NCBI GenBank assembly: GCA_035647855.1
Contig: DASRMP010000027.1
Location: 1-17,409 of the forward strand
DNA length: 17,409 bases
Direction: 5' to 3'
From: JAAZBW01 sp035647855
GTDB lineage: Bacteria; Actinomycetota; Actinomycetes; Actinomycetales; Actinomycetaceae
Shown here: positions 1 through 7,642 of the stretch, piece by piece
How the letters are laid out: each line of letters opens with the position of its first letter
Numbering within the stretch: the first letter of the stretch is position 1
Translations under genes and position numbers: made by a program
Notes under the pieces: model-generated
The model's database searches: none
What the model was told of the DNA's origin: nothing
The model's input: the letters and a program-made list of their open reading frames with translations, nothing else

Positions 1-235
1 GGGTGGGTGGTTCTTCCGGTTCGAGTGGGGGCAGGCTGACGCGTTCCGCGGCCGCGCTGGTTTCGGCTGCCGCCACGGGGGTGGTCGCGGCGCTGCTCGG
101 CGCCGTCGCCGTCGCCGTCGTCGTCGTGGATTCGCCGCCGCCGCCGTCGCCGCCGTCGCTGCCGCATCCGGTGAGTGCCAAAGTCAGCGCGATGATGGCT
201 GCGCCGGTCGCCGTCGCCGATGTCCTGCCCCTCAT
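1..235 (-). CDS. Lipoprotein, N-terminal part (runs off window edge)
   Basis: The minus strand reads open from ATG at 235 to the window edge, giving 78 codons. The start looks like a lipoprotein signal: Arg at residues 2 and 4, a hydrophobic stretch AAIIALTLAL (12-21), then lipobox L-T-G-C with the lipidated Cys at 24. It is followed by a flexible GSDGGDGGGG segment and a Thr/Ala/Pro-rich linker, as is common for actinobacterial surface lipoproteins. The folded domain lies outside the window, so the function is unknown. No clear ribosome site precedes the ATG; TTG at 244 is an in-frame alternative. The gene is divergent from the AEC carrier, with 219 bp between the two starts. The opposite-strand frame over the same bases (3-455) is Ala/Val/Pro-rich and runs through the conserved AEC leader, so I take it as a shadow. 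Confidence 0.6.
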   Translation of the reverse strand, partial: MRGRTSATATGAAIIALTLALTGCGSDGGDGGGGESTTTTATATAPSSAATTPVAAAETSAAAERVSLPPLEPEEPPT

Positions 236-402
236 GGCGCCCAAGACTACGAGCTTCGCCGCCGAGGATGGCGGTGGCCGCCGATCTGTGGACAACTCGC
301 GCGCGGCGGTTACTGCGGCTTCGGATGCTGACGGGTTGGCTCGCTTGCCGGATTCTCTCGCACCTGCGTCCCCGATCCGTGGCGGGAGAAACGATCGAAA
401 CG

Positions 403-448
403 CTGTACTGTCTGGGACGCGGGTGAGCGCATCTACCGGTAGACGAGG
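403..448 (+). promoter_or_regulatory. Conserved 5' region of AEC carrier 1
   Basis: These 46 bp before the first AEC gene match the segment before the second one (1493-1538) at 36 of 46 positions by hand alignment, without gaps. The match includes CTGTACT at the upstream end and ACGAGG, the probable ribosome site, at the downstream end. A TAnnnT hexamer (TACTGT here, TACTCT in copy 2) could be a -10 box, but no convincing -35 is visible. The rest of the 236-454 spacer shows nothing else recognisable. Confidence 0.45.
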
Positions 449-454
449 GATCTG

Positions 455-1411
455 ATGTTGGACACTTTGTCGGCGATCGTGCCAATTTTCCTGATCGTGG
501 CCGTGGGCTACGGAGTGACGCGCGCCGGCGTCCTCAAGCGCGAGGATATGACGCCCCTCTCGACCTACGTGGTGAAGGTCGCGCTGCCGGTGCTCATCTT
601 CGTGAACGTGAGTGGCCGCCCGCTCGGCGAGATCCTGAACGCGACGTACCTGCTCATCTACGCCGTCGCGGCGATGGCGATGGTCGGGCTGATCCAGCTG
701 TGGGTGCGTGCCCGCGGCGTCCCGCCTCTTCGCGGCGCCACTTTGTCGCTGGCCGCCAGCGGTACCAACAACGGCTTCGTGGGATTCCCGATCTTCCTGC
801 TTCTGCTGCCCGGCGTTGTCGGGCCGGCGATCAGCATGGACATGATCGTCGACAACGTGCTGATCATCCCCCTCGGTCTCGTGCTCTTCGAAGCGGCTGC
901 CGGTGAAGAAATGCACTGGCGACGTCGCTTGCTCGGGATCGTGCAGCGGGTGTTGCTGCACCCGCTGATGGTCGCCATCGTGCTGGCGCTCTTGGTCACG
1001 ACGTTCGAGATCAGCCTGCCTGGCATGCTGGACTCGGCGCTGTCGCTGGTTGCGAACTCGTCCTCGGCGGTCGCGCTCTTCGCGATCGGCGGCATGCTGG
1101 TGGGCCTCAACCTGGGCGGTCAGCACGCTGATCTCGCCGTTGGGGTCACCGCCAAGCTGCTCGTCATGCCGGCCGTGGCGGTTGGGCTGGCACTGTTGCT
1201 GCCCATGCTGGGCCTGCCGGAACTCGATCCCGACCTGCGTGCCGCAGCCATCCTCACCTGCGCACTTCCGTCCATGTCCATAGTGCCCGCGATTGGCGAG
1301 CAATACGGAGAGGGCGAGTTCGGTGCCGCGACCCAAATGCTTTCCACGCTCCTGTCGGGCCTGACGATCTCCGGATGGCTGCTCGGGCTCGCCGCCGTCG
1401 GCTGGTTGTGA
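455..1411 (+). CDS. AEC-family (auxin efflux carrier-like) transporter 1
   Basis: Integral membrane carrier of the AEC family, about ten hydrophobic segments in 318 residues, the usual size for bacterial members. These proteins export or import small organic anions; the substrate cannot be read from sequence. Family-typical features are the N-terminus AIVPIFLIVAVGYGVTR, LSTYVVKVALP around residue 36, and the conserved central GTNNGFVGFPIF (about 103-114), equivalent to the loop near the broken helix. The start is ATG 455, with GAGGGA 4 nt upstream. The gene is a tandem paralogue of the next one: both are 318 residues with no indels and about 73% identity by hand count (86 differences). The family assignment is firm; the role is not. 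Confidence 0.88.
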   Translation: MLDTLSAIVPIFLIVAVGYGVTRAGVLKREDMTPLSTYVVKVALPVLIFVNVSGRPLGEILNATYLLIYAVAAMAMVGLIQLWVRARGVPPLRGATLSLAASGTNNGFVGFPIFLLLLPGVVGPAISMDMIVDNVLIIPLGLVLFEAAAGEEMHWRRRLLGIVQRVLLHPLMVAIVLALLVTTFEISLPGMLDSALSLVANSSSAVALFAIGGMLVGLNLGGQHADLAVGVTAKLLVMPAVAVGLALLLPMLGLPELDPDLRAAAILTCALPSMSIVPAIGEQYGEGEFGAATQMLSTLLSGLTISGWLLGLAAVGWL

Positions 1412-1414
1412 CGC

Positions 1415-1483
1415 CGTCGTCGTCATCGTCGACGACGACGAGCGAGGAACACGAGCGACGAACACGAGCGACGAACACGGACG
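1415..1483 (+). repeat. Hairpin and 13-bp tandem repeat between the AEC genes
   Basis: Directly after the stop codon of carrier 1, CGTCGTCGTC (1415-1424) and GACGACGACG (1431-1440) form a perfect 10-bp stem around a 6-nt loop. There is no T-run, so it is not a textbook intrinsic terminator. It is followed by GAACACGAGCGAC twice in tandem (1447-1459, 1460-1472) and a partial third copy to 1483. Confidence 0.7.
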
Positions 1484-1492
1484 CGATCGCCC

Positions 1493-1538
1493 CTGTACTC
1501 TCGGTGATGCGGGGGACCGCATTTACCTGAAAACGAGG
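1493..1538 (+). promoter_or_regulatory. Conserved 5' region of AEC carrier 2
   Basis: Duplicate of 403-448 (36/46 matches). Retention of this block next to an unrelated upstream spacer suggests that each carrier keeps its own leader or promoter. GAGG at 1535-1538 lies 5 nt before ATG 1544 and is a convincing ribosome site. Confidence 0.45.
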
Positions 1539-1543
1539 CGCTA

Positions 1544-2500
1544 ATGCTCGACATCCTGTCGGCGATCGTGCCCATCTTCCTGATCGTGGCCGTGGGATAT
1601 GGAGTGACACGCGTCGGCGTACTCCAGCGCGCCGACATGACAGTCCTCTCCACCTACGTGGTGAAGGTCGCGCTGCCGACGCTCGTCTTCGTGGCCGTCA
1701 GCGGCCGCTCGCTCGGCGAGGTTCTGAACCCGACCTACCTGCTCATTTACGCGGCGGCGGCAATGATGATGATCGGGCTCTCGCTGCTGTGGGCCCGCAA
1801 GCGCCGCTTCCCGGCCGCGCGCGGCACCACGCTCGCGCTGGTCGCCGCAGGAACCAACAACGGCTTCGTCGGTTTCCCGATCTTCCTGCTGCTGCTGCCG
1901 GAGGTTGCCGGGCCGGCGGTCGGCATGGACATGATGGTCGACAGCTTGTTGATCTTCCCTGTCGCCATCCTGCTCTACGAGGCGGGCGCCGGTGAGGAAA
2001 TGCAGTGGGGACGGCGCCTGCTCGGAACTCTGCAGCGGGTGGTGCTGCACCCGTTGATGATCGCCATCGCACTGGCGCTCGGTGTCACCGCGCTCAAGAT
2101 CAGCCTGCCTGCGATGGTGGAATCGGCCGTGACGCTGGTAGCGAACTCGGCCTCGGCGGTCGCGCTCTTCACGGTCGGCGGCATGTTGGTGGGCCTCCGC
2201 CTGGGCGATCAGCGCCTCGACGTCACGGCTGGGGTCATCGGCAAGCTTTTCGCCATGCCGGCAATCGCGGTTGGGCTGGCGCTGCTGCTGCCGGCGGTGG
2301 GCCTACCGGAACTCGATCCGGATCTGCGCGCTGCAGCCATTCTCACGTGTGCGTTGCCGTCCCCGGCGTCGGCGCCAGCATTTGCCGAGCAGTACGGAGA
2401 GGGTGAGTTCGGTGCCGCGATCCAGTTGCTCTCCACGCTCCTCTCGTTTCTGACGATCACCGGATGGCTGCTCGCGTTGAGCGCCGTCGGCTGGATGTGA
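1544..2500 (+). CDS. AEC-family (auxin efflux carrier-like) transporter 2
   Basis: Second 318-residue AEC carrier. It shares the N-terminus, the GTNNGFVGFPIFLLLLP segment and the block GLPELDPDLRAAAILTCALP with carrier 1. Differences concentrate in residues 71-210 (about two thirds identical), while the first 70 residues are about 84% identical. The late loop differs (PSPASAPAF against PSMSIVPAI), which could alter substrate choice; that is inference. It begins 132 bp after the stop of carrier 1, with its own ribosome site and leader. The duplication period is 1089 bp. Confidence 0.88.
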   Translation: MLDILSAIVPIFLIVAVGYGVTRVGVLQRADMTVLSTYVVKVALPTLVFVAVSGRSLGEVLNPTYLLIYAAAAMMMIGLSLLWARKRRFPAARGTTLALVAAGTNNGFVGFPIFLLLLPEVAGPAVGMDMMVDSLLIFPVAILLYEAGAGEEMQWGRRLLGTLQRVVLHPLMIAIALALGVTALKISLPAMVESAVTLVANSASAVALFTVGGMLVGLRLGDQRLDVTAGVIGKLFAMPAIAVGLALLLPAVGLPELDPDLRAAAILTCALPSPASAPAFAEQYGEGEFGAAIQLLSTLLSFLTITGWLLALSAVGWM

Positions 2501-2635
2501 GACAACACCTGGTCCCGTGTTCGCTGCCGGAGCGGTTACCCTGACCTGTGGCGGTCCCGGGGTGACTTTGGTTGCCGGAACAACCAGGGCCTGTGGCAGC
2601 ACATGCGCGAAGCACGCCAGGATAGGGCGGGCGGC

Positions 2636-2689
2636 AAGCCAGGAGCAGTTGGCAAGGCAGGAGCAGGCGGTAAGGCAGGAGCAGGCGGT
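2636..2689 (+). repeat. Three 18-bp tandem repeats, each holding AGGAG
   Basis: AAGGCAGGAGCAGGCGGT occurs twice without change (2654-2671, 2672-2689), preceded by an imperfect copy (2636-2653, 14 of 18 matching). The last copy ends on the base before ATG 2690, placing its AGGAG 8 nt from that start. The unit is a multiple of three, so the frame stays open through the repeats. The array may be a chain of Shine-Dalgarno sites or, if translation starts at 2603, a Lys/Gly/Ala-rich N-terminal tail. Confidence 0.8.
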
Positions 2690-3619
2690 ATGGCGGACGT
2701 GAAGACCGGCACCTTCAGCGGCATCAATGTCGCCGGAGTGATGGCACGGGCGCTCCTCCGCCCCGACATCGCTCGCGCCGCCACCACCTTCGTCCGCACC
2801 GTGCTCAAGGACTTCTTCTGGCTGCAGTTCTCGGTCAAGTTGGGGATCCGCGAGGTGGGAATCGTCAACGTGGACCACCCGCTGGATGCCGAGGTGCCCT
2901 TCGCGCCGGAGAAGGTCGGAACCTATCTCGACTTCATCAACTTCTGGATCCGCCCGTTCGGTTACCTGCGGCGCCGCTTCGGCGACGACGCCCAGCAGCG
3001 CTACGCCGTCGAGTTCCTGCGCCTCATCGACCAGTGCTACCGCGAGGCCGCGGGCGTCTATCGGGTCCAGATGTCGACCACCCGCCGCCCCCGCCGCTAT
3101 CGCGGGCGCTTCCTGCTGATCCAGTTGTTCGACCCGCACCTCCTGTGCGTTCCCAGCCTGCACGTGATGATTCTGGTGCTCACCCACACCTTCTACCGCC
3201 GCGCGTTCGCGGAACTCGGAGTCACCGGTGCCGAGGCGGACGGCCTCAACCGCGAGCTCTTCGACGGTGCCGTCGAGATCACCGAGTCCGTGCTCTACCT
3301 CAAGCAGCACAGCGTCAACTGCATCCCCGCCGCCCTCTACGCCATGTCCCGGATCACGCCCGACCAGGTCACCGCCTCCGAGGTGGACGCCTTCATCGAT
3401 AGTCTGTTCGTGGACGAGTCGCTTCTCGACGACGACGCCGGCGCCCGCATCCGCGCGTGCATCCGCGAGTCCTACGCACGCCTCACCGCCGACGGCCGCG
3501 ACGACGCCGACTGGGCACCGGCCGTACTGCGCTTCCTGCAGGCCTACCGGCCGGTGGACGCCGTTCAGCTCAGAGGGGGAGGCGCGGCCGCAGCTGCAGC
3601 GCGCAGAACCCCTCAGTAG
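2690..3619 (+). CDS. Unrecognised protein with CVPSLH and KQHSVNC motifs
   Basis: 309 residues from ATG 2690, chosen because AGGAG lies 8 nt upstream; ATG 2603 would add 29 Gly/Lys/Ala-rich residues encoded by the repeats. I do not recognise a named family. Two blocks stand out: LFDPHLLCVPSLHVMILVLTH (around residues 147-167, with C153, P155, S156, H158) and YLKQHSVNCIPAALYAM (around 203-219, with H207 and C211). PSxH followed later by a basic-His block recalls the PAP2 phosphatase motifs PSGH and SRxxxxxH. However, the usual run of long transmembrane helices is not obvious, so membership is unproven. The middle and C-terminus are helical and charged, with an Ala-rich tail. The 3' end overlaps the convergent hydrolase gene by 7 bp. 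Confidence 0.75.
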   Translation: MADVKTGTFSGINVAGVMARALLRPDIARAATTFVRTVLKDFFWLQFSVKLGIREVGIVNVDHPLDAEVPFAPEKVGTYLDFINFWIRPFGYLRRRFGDDAQQRYAVEFLRLIDQCYREAAGVYRVQMSTTRRPRRYRGRFLLIQLFDPHLLCVPSLHVMILVLTHTFYRRAFAELGVTGAEADGLNRELFDGAVEITESVLYLKQHSVNCIPAALYAMSRITPDQVTASEVDAFIDSLFVDESLLDDDAGARIRACIRESYARLTADGRDDADWAPAVLRFLQAYRPVDAVQLRGGGAAAAAARRTPQ

Positions 3620-5682
3620 TGAATGCTCGGGGTCAGAAGCCCACCGAAGGCTGCTGCGTAGGCCCAGGCGAGGAATCCGAGCGTGACGATGGTTGCGAGA
3701 GCGGCCCGCCACCACGTCCGTTGACGGAATGCGCGCACCGCCCGCCAGCCTGCGGGAACGACACCAAGCACGCCGACAACCGTCAGCACCTGCGCCACAC
3801 GGATCATCAGCTGCGACTGTGCGCCGGCGCTCATGATCTGCGTCGCGACCACCAACCACAAACCCAACGCGGCGAGGACTCCGATCGCAATCATCAGCGA
3901 GATCAAGCGGAGGCGGCGGTCGGGCGGACGGAGTTCCAATGGCCGATCGAGCGACCGGCCGACTATCGCCCGCACCGGCCAGGCCACCACGGTGATCGCG
4001 AGAATCGCGATCGCCACCAGCGCCATCGGAACCACGGCCTCGCGCCACGGTGACATCGGGGTCAACACCAATGCCGGGTGCAGACCGATCGCTTCGACCG
4101 CGCCGTCCTCGCCGGATCGCACGCTCAGGTGGCCGGAGCCACGGTCGGACAGCCACAGGCCGGGTTCCGCCTCGACGAATCTCAGCGGCACGCCTGCCAG
4201 GTCCGTGACGCCGGTGAGGGTGATGCCTCCGCGTCCGTCCGGGGTGACCGTCATTTTGCTGGCAGCGCTGTAGAACCTCACAAACGTCGACTCCGCGCGG
4301 CGTGAGAGCTCATAGCTGCCGGCCATCTCGGCAGCGTGCTCCACCGAGGTGTCGAGGGGAATGGGCGCGGGCTGTGCCGAGGCAAGATACCGGGCCACGA
4401 ATCCATCGAGGATGGCCTCCCGCACGGCGACGGGCGAATCTGGCGAGACTCCGGTGCTGTTGAGAGCCACGAAGATCCCTGCACCGTGTTCTGGCGCGAT
4501 CCACAGTTCGGCGTGATCGTGCGAGAGGTCCCCGCCGTGTGCGAGTCCGGTGACTCCGTGCCTGGTGCTCTCGTAGAACGAAATGGCCATCGAATCGCCG
4601 TTTGTCAGGCCACCGAGGACTTCCTCCGGGAGCGCAGGGGAGTGCATGGTTTCGAGGGTCTCGGGACGGAGCAGCGGCGAGGATTCTGTCTCGAGGTGCG
4701 CCAGCATGAATGCCGCCATATCGGCACTCGACGCCGAGACCGATCCGGCAGGCCACAATCCGACCGTCTCGAACGGTGTGGCGGGCTCGCCCGCTGCCGG
4801 GTAGGTGCTCGTCACGAGTTCGGCGAGCTCATCCGGCAGCGGCTGCTCGAAGCTCGCGGTGGTCATTCCGGCGGGTTCGAGAATCTCGGCTTGTGCATAC
4901 TGGGAGAACGATTGACCACTCACGCGTTCCACGATGTAGGCAGCCAGCGAATTCGAGTAATTCGAGTAGGCGGGAGTGGTTCCCGGTTCAAATATCTGGG
5001 GTGGAGGCGTGCTGACGGCGTCGCGCAGTTCGGGTGCCGGGACGCCGTCCGGTAGGAGGACATTCGAGTACGTGTCCTCCAATCCGGCGGAATGCGTGAG
5101 GAGATGACGCAACGTAATCGGTGTCTCGAAGCGTGTGGGAATGTCGAAGTCCAGGTACTCGGTGACGGGAGCGTCGAGATCGAGCAGTCCCTCCTCGACG
5201 AGTTGCATGACGGCCGTGGCGACCAACAGCTTCGAGATCGAACCGATCCGGAAGAGCGTCCCGTCAGGATCGACCGGCCGGACGCCGATGCCGTCCGAGT
5301 TGACCTCCGCCCACCCGAAGCCACGCTGCGTCACGACCTCGCCGTCGTCGACGATCACGACCGTCGCCCCGACGACGCCCTCCCGGTCCATCAATGCGGG
5401 CACCACGCCGTCGAGCCATGCGTCCGCATCCTCCGCCGTGAGTGGCGCCGGGGTGGTGGCGGGCTGTGTTGCGACGTGAGGGGCGAGCGATCCGGCTGAT
5501 CCAACTGATCCGGCTGATGCGGGCGGTGCTGATGCGGACGGTGTTGATGCGGACGGTGTTGATGCGGACGGTGTTGATCCGAGCGAAAGCTCAGTGACCC
5601 GCGCCCCGCCGCTGACGGTGAGCGTGATCAAACCGGCGAAAACGATCGCCAGTATCCGACGGGGGAGAAACCTCATATACAT
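3613..5682 (-). CDS. Exported serine beta-lactamase-family hydrolase with membrane C-terminus
   Basis: 689 residues. Residues 1-25 form a signal peptide or N-terminal anchor (RFLPRR, then a hydrophobic stretch). A low-complexity Ser/Pro/Ala/Thr linker (about 35-80) includes three STPSA units. A class C beta-lactamase/penicillin-binding-like domain follows (about 82-430): S148-I-S-K151 (SxxK nucleophile motif), Y239-S-N241 (YxN) and H382-G-G384 (the KTG/HxG equivalent). After a beta-rich segment (about 440-540) come about four hydrophobic helices (549-574, 591-612, 625-644, 655-680). The catalytic domain should therefore lie outside the cell, tethered to the membrane. Such proteins are often peptidases or esterases acting on peptidoglycan or D-amino-acid peptides; the substrate is unknown. 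ATG 5682 is used, with ATG 5676 in frame as an alternative; the ribosome site is weak. Confidence 0.88.
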   Translation of the reverse strand: MYMRFLPRRILAIVFAGLITLTVSGGARVTELSLGSTPSASTPSASTPSASAPPASAGSVGSAGSLAPHVATQPATTPAPLTAEDADAWLDGVVPALMDREGVVGATVVIVDDGEVVTQRGFGWAEVNSDGIGVRPVDPDGTLFRIGSISKLLVATAVMQLVEEGLLDLDAPVTEYLDFDIPTRFETPITLRHLLTHSAGLEDTYSNVLLPDGVPAPELRDAVSTPPPQIFEPGTTPAYSNYSNSLAAYIVERVSGQSFSQYAQAEILEPAGMTTASFEQPLPDELAELVTSTYPAAGEPATPFETVGLWPAGSVSASSADMAAFMLAHLETESSPLLRPETLETMHSPALPEEVLGGLTNGDSMAISFYESTRHGVTGLAHGGDLSHDHAELWIAPEHGAGIFVALNSTGVSPDSPVAVREAILDGFVARYLASAQPAPIPLDTSVEHAAEMAGSYELSRRAESTFVRFYSAASKMTVTPDGRGGITLTGVTDLAGVPLRFVEAEPGLWLSDRGSGHLSVRSGEDGAVEAIGLHPALVLTPMSPWREAVVPMALVAIAILAITVVAWPVRAIVGRSLDRPLELRPPDRRLRLISLMIAIGVLAALGLWLVVATQIMSAGAQSQLMIRVAQVLTVVGVLGVVPAGWRAVRAFRQRTWWRAALATIVTLGFLAWAYAAAFGGLLTPSIHY
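5531..5575 (-). repeat. 15-bp coding tandem repeat in hydrolase linker
   Basis: GATGCGGACGGTGTT (plus strand) occurs three times perfectly, with a degenerate fourth copy at 5516-5530. On the coding strand it encodes the repeated STPSA linker units. In-frame gain or loss of copies would only change the length of the flexible spacer between the signal peptide and the enzyme domain. Confidence 0.85.
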
Positions 5683-5690
5683 GAGATCAG

Positions 5691-5728
5691 CCTATGCGTG
5701 CGGGATTTGCCTATGCGTGCGGAATTTG
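5691..5728. repeat. 19-bp tandem repeat upstream of the hydrolase gene
   Basis: CCTATGCGTGCGGGATTTG (5691-5709) is followed directly by a copy with one change (5710-5728). It lies 9-46 bp upstream of ATG 5682 of the minus-strand hydrolase, where a promoter or operator would be expected. Two boxes 19 bp apart would fall on roughly the same DNA face. Confidence 0.75.
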
Positions 5729-5760
5729 CATCCGGGCGCGGCGCCGAACCGGGAGCCTGC

Positions 5761-5942
5761 GTGGGTGCTTCTCGTGGGTAAGGTCCCGGGCTGAAGGTTA
5801 GGGCCCGGAGGCTAACCATCAGCTCGGAGGCTTGCCTTCGGGTGCGGCCTCGGTGTGGGTGCTTCTCGTGGGTGAGGTTGCGGGCTGAAGGTTAGGGCCC
5901 GGAGGCTGCCCATCAGCTCGGAGGCTTACCCTCGGGTGCGGC
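5761..5942. repeat. 94-bp direct duplication carrying palindromic elements A and B
   Basis: Two copies (from 5761 and from 5855, period 94 bp) of a block that starts GTGGGTGCTTCTCGTGGGT and ends CGGGTGCGGCC. Each holds an imperfect palindrome of about 65 bp: A at 5774-5836, B at 5868-5934. In A the inner arms GCTGA-a-GGTTAG and CTAACC-a-TCAGC pair fully. In B one inner arm has decayed (CTGCCC) but the outer arms GGTGAG/CTTACC still pair with one wobble. Both lie in the spacer downstream of the ABC permease and upstream of the hydrolase gene. A third relative lies at 8773-8838. They could terminate transcription of the ABC operon, though no T-run is present. Confidence 0.8.
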
Positions 5943-5983
5943 CACCTCCGCGCGGGTGCCCTTCTGCCCCGCACCCGCGGCGG

Positions 5984-7642
5984 TCAGCCCTTGTTCACCA
6001 CCTGCCGGCGCCGCAACCCAACAAGTCCCAGCAACACGCCGGCGAGCGCAATCGCCAGCATCACGAGGAGCGGCACGATATCGAGATCCTCCGCAGGCAG
6101 GCGGGCCGGGTGACGCATGGGAGCGAGATCGAGCACTTCCTCCGGGAGGTCGAGGAGCGGCCCGAACAGTCCGGCGATCACGCTGTAGGCCACCAGCGCC
6201 CAGCCCACGAGCGACATCAGGCGCGGCGCCCAGCCATGCAGCAGGGCCACCACACCCAGAACCACGAGCACTGCCGGCAGCAGGTTGAGGTGGGTCAGGA
6301 CGGACTCGCCAACCGCGGACCAGTCGTCGGTCACGTAGCCGAAACCGAGTCCTCCGGCGACTCCGGCGATCACCATGATCACTGTCGCGTTCAGAGCCAC
6401 CACGCCGAAGTGGGAGCCAGCCCAGGCGGCACGGCTCACAGGCGTGGCCAACACCGCTTCCGCCCGGCCGCGCTGCTCCTCCACCAGCAGGCTGACCGAG
6501 GCGAACACCACGTAGGCCATCGTCGCGTAGGCGCTGATCTCGGCAATGAGGGCCATGTAGCCGTCGGCCATTCCGGCGGCCCCGCCGAGCACCTCGAGCA
6601 GCATGGGAGGCATCTCCTTGGCCGCCTCGATCAGCGAGTCGGCGAACATGCCGTCGATCAACGCGAACGCGACGATCACGCTCCCCCACCCGAGCGCTCC
6701 ACCCCGCTGCACCCGCAGCGCGAGCCCGAACGGCGAACCCAGGATCGGGTGGGCATACGCACGGCCGCGCCGCGCGGGCATCAGGCCGGCGCCGAAGTCC
6801 CGCCTCGCGAGTAGAGCGTAGGCGAGCCCCACGGTCACGACGGCGAATGCTGCCAGCAGCAGCAGCGGCCACCAGCGGTCCAGCACGTACGGCGCCGTCT
6901 GCGACGCCCACCCGAGCGGCGAGAACCACGAAAGGGTGCTGCCTCCCTGGGCGGCCATGTCGCCGAGGGCGCGCAGCATGAACGCCACACCGAGAACCGC
7001 TCCGGCCAAACCCGCGGCGCTCCGCGAGTACTCGGTCAGCTGAGCGGTCACGGCCGTGACGCCGGCAAACGCGAGACCGGTCATGCCCGAGGCCACAGCG
7101 ATCAGCCAGGAGCCCTCCGCGGAGTAGTCCGCATAGAGCAGAACCGACCCGGCAACGAGCGAGGCGAGCACGTTCGCAATCAGGGCGACGACCAGCGCCG
7201 CAGTGAGCGGCGCGTGGCGCCCCACCACGTTCGCCCGAACAAGCTCGAGCCGCCCGCTCTGCTCCTCTGCCCGGGTGTGGCGGCTCACCAGCAGAATGCT
7301 CATCAGGGCAATCAGAATGAAGAGGTAGAGTCCGTACCCGCTCGCGAAGAAAATCTCGTAGGTGGGCTCGTCCATACCGAAAGAGGGCCCGACCCACATG
7401 CGTCCGATGGGGGTGGAGAACATGGCGGCCGTTGCGATGAGTTCGGGTTCCGTGCCGGCCACCGCCGGAAACGCTTCCGTCACGTAGAACACGTATGCCG
7501 CTGCACCGAGGAGCCACGCAGGCAGATAAATGCGGTCGCGTCTCAGCATGAAACGGACGAGGGAGCCGGTCCCGGAGAGGGAGCCGGTCCCGGAGAAGGT
7601 TGTGCGCCGGGTCGAATTGGCGGCCGTAGTCACCGCGTTCAC
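5984..7642 (-). CDS. ABC exporter permease, polyketide-antibiotic exporter type
   Basis: 552 residues with about twelve hydrophobic segments in two halves, matching the large ABC-2-type permeases annotated as exporters of polyketide antibiotics in actinobacteria. Recognisable family-like stretches are FMLRRDRIYLPAWLLG near residue 31, SRHTRAEEQSGRLELVRAN after the second helix, and a similar EEQRGRAEAVLATPVSR block in the second half, indicating internal duplication. Start GTG 7642 overlaps the ATPase stop by 4 bp (GTGA), so the two are translationally coupled. The N-terminus carries SGTGSL twice, encoded by an exact 18-bp tandem repeat. The likely job is ATP-driven export of a hydrophobic drug or metabolite with the ATPase at 7639-8556; no biosynthetic genes are nearby, so self-resistance or efflux is the safer reading. 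Confidence 0.88.
   Translation of the reverse strand: MNAVTTAANSTRRTTFSGTGSLSGTGSLVRFMLRRDRIYLPAWLLGAAAYVFYVTEAFPAVAGTEPELIATAAMFSTPIGRMWVGPSFGMDEPTYEIFFASGYGLYLFILIALMSILLVSRHTRAEEQSGRLELVRANVVGRHAPLTAALVVALIANVLASLVAGSVLLYADYSAEGSWLIAVASGMTGLAFAGVTAVTAQLTEYSRSAAGLAGAVLGVAFMLRALGDMAAQGGSTLSWFSPLGWASQTAPYVLDRWWPLLLLAAFAVVTVGLAYALLARRDFGAGLMPARRGRAYAHPILGSPFGLALRVQRGGALGWGSVIVAFALIDGMFADSLIEAAKEMPPMLLEVLGGAAGMADGYMALIAEISAYATMAYVVFASVSLLVEEQRGRAEAVLATPVSRAAWAGSHFGVVALNATVIMVIAGVAGGLGFGYVTDDWSAVGESVLTHLNLLPAVLVVLGVVALLHGWAPRLMSLVGWALVAYSVIAGLFGPLLDLPEEVLDLAPMRHPARLPAEDLDIVPLLVMLAIALAGVLLGLVGLRRRQVVNKG
7561..7596 (-). repeat. Perfect 18-bp tandem repeat inside the permease gene
   Basis: GGGAGCCGGTCCCGGAGA is repeated exactly (7561-7578, 7579-7596). 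It encodes two SGTGSL units just before the first transmembrane helix. The reading frame is preserved, so copy number could vary without breaking the gene. Confidence 0.9.

Noticed and set aside
3..455. 150-codon plus-strand frame before AEC carrier 1, overlapping its start by one base
   Set aside because: Low-complexity Ala/Val/Pro composition. It runs through the leader conserved with AEC copy 2, and the opposite strand gives a clear lipoprotein signal.
2303..4156. 617-codon minus-strand frame
   Set aside because: Spans parts of three confident genes on both strands. The Arg/Gly/Asp/Val-rich translation has no domain, so it is a shadow of high-GC codon bias.
5936..6814. 292-codon plus-strand frame opposite the permease
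   Set aside because: Antisense of the permease, rich in His/Gln/Arg/Pro, no ribosome site.
5913..7517. 534-codon minus-strand frame over the permease gene
   Set aside because: Arg/Gly/Ala-rich shadow in another frame of the twelve-helix permease; it also crosses the repeat spacer.
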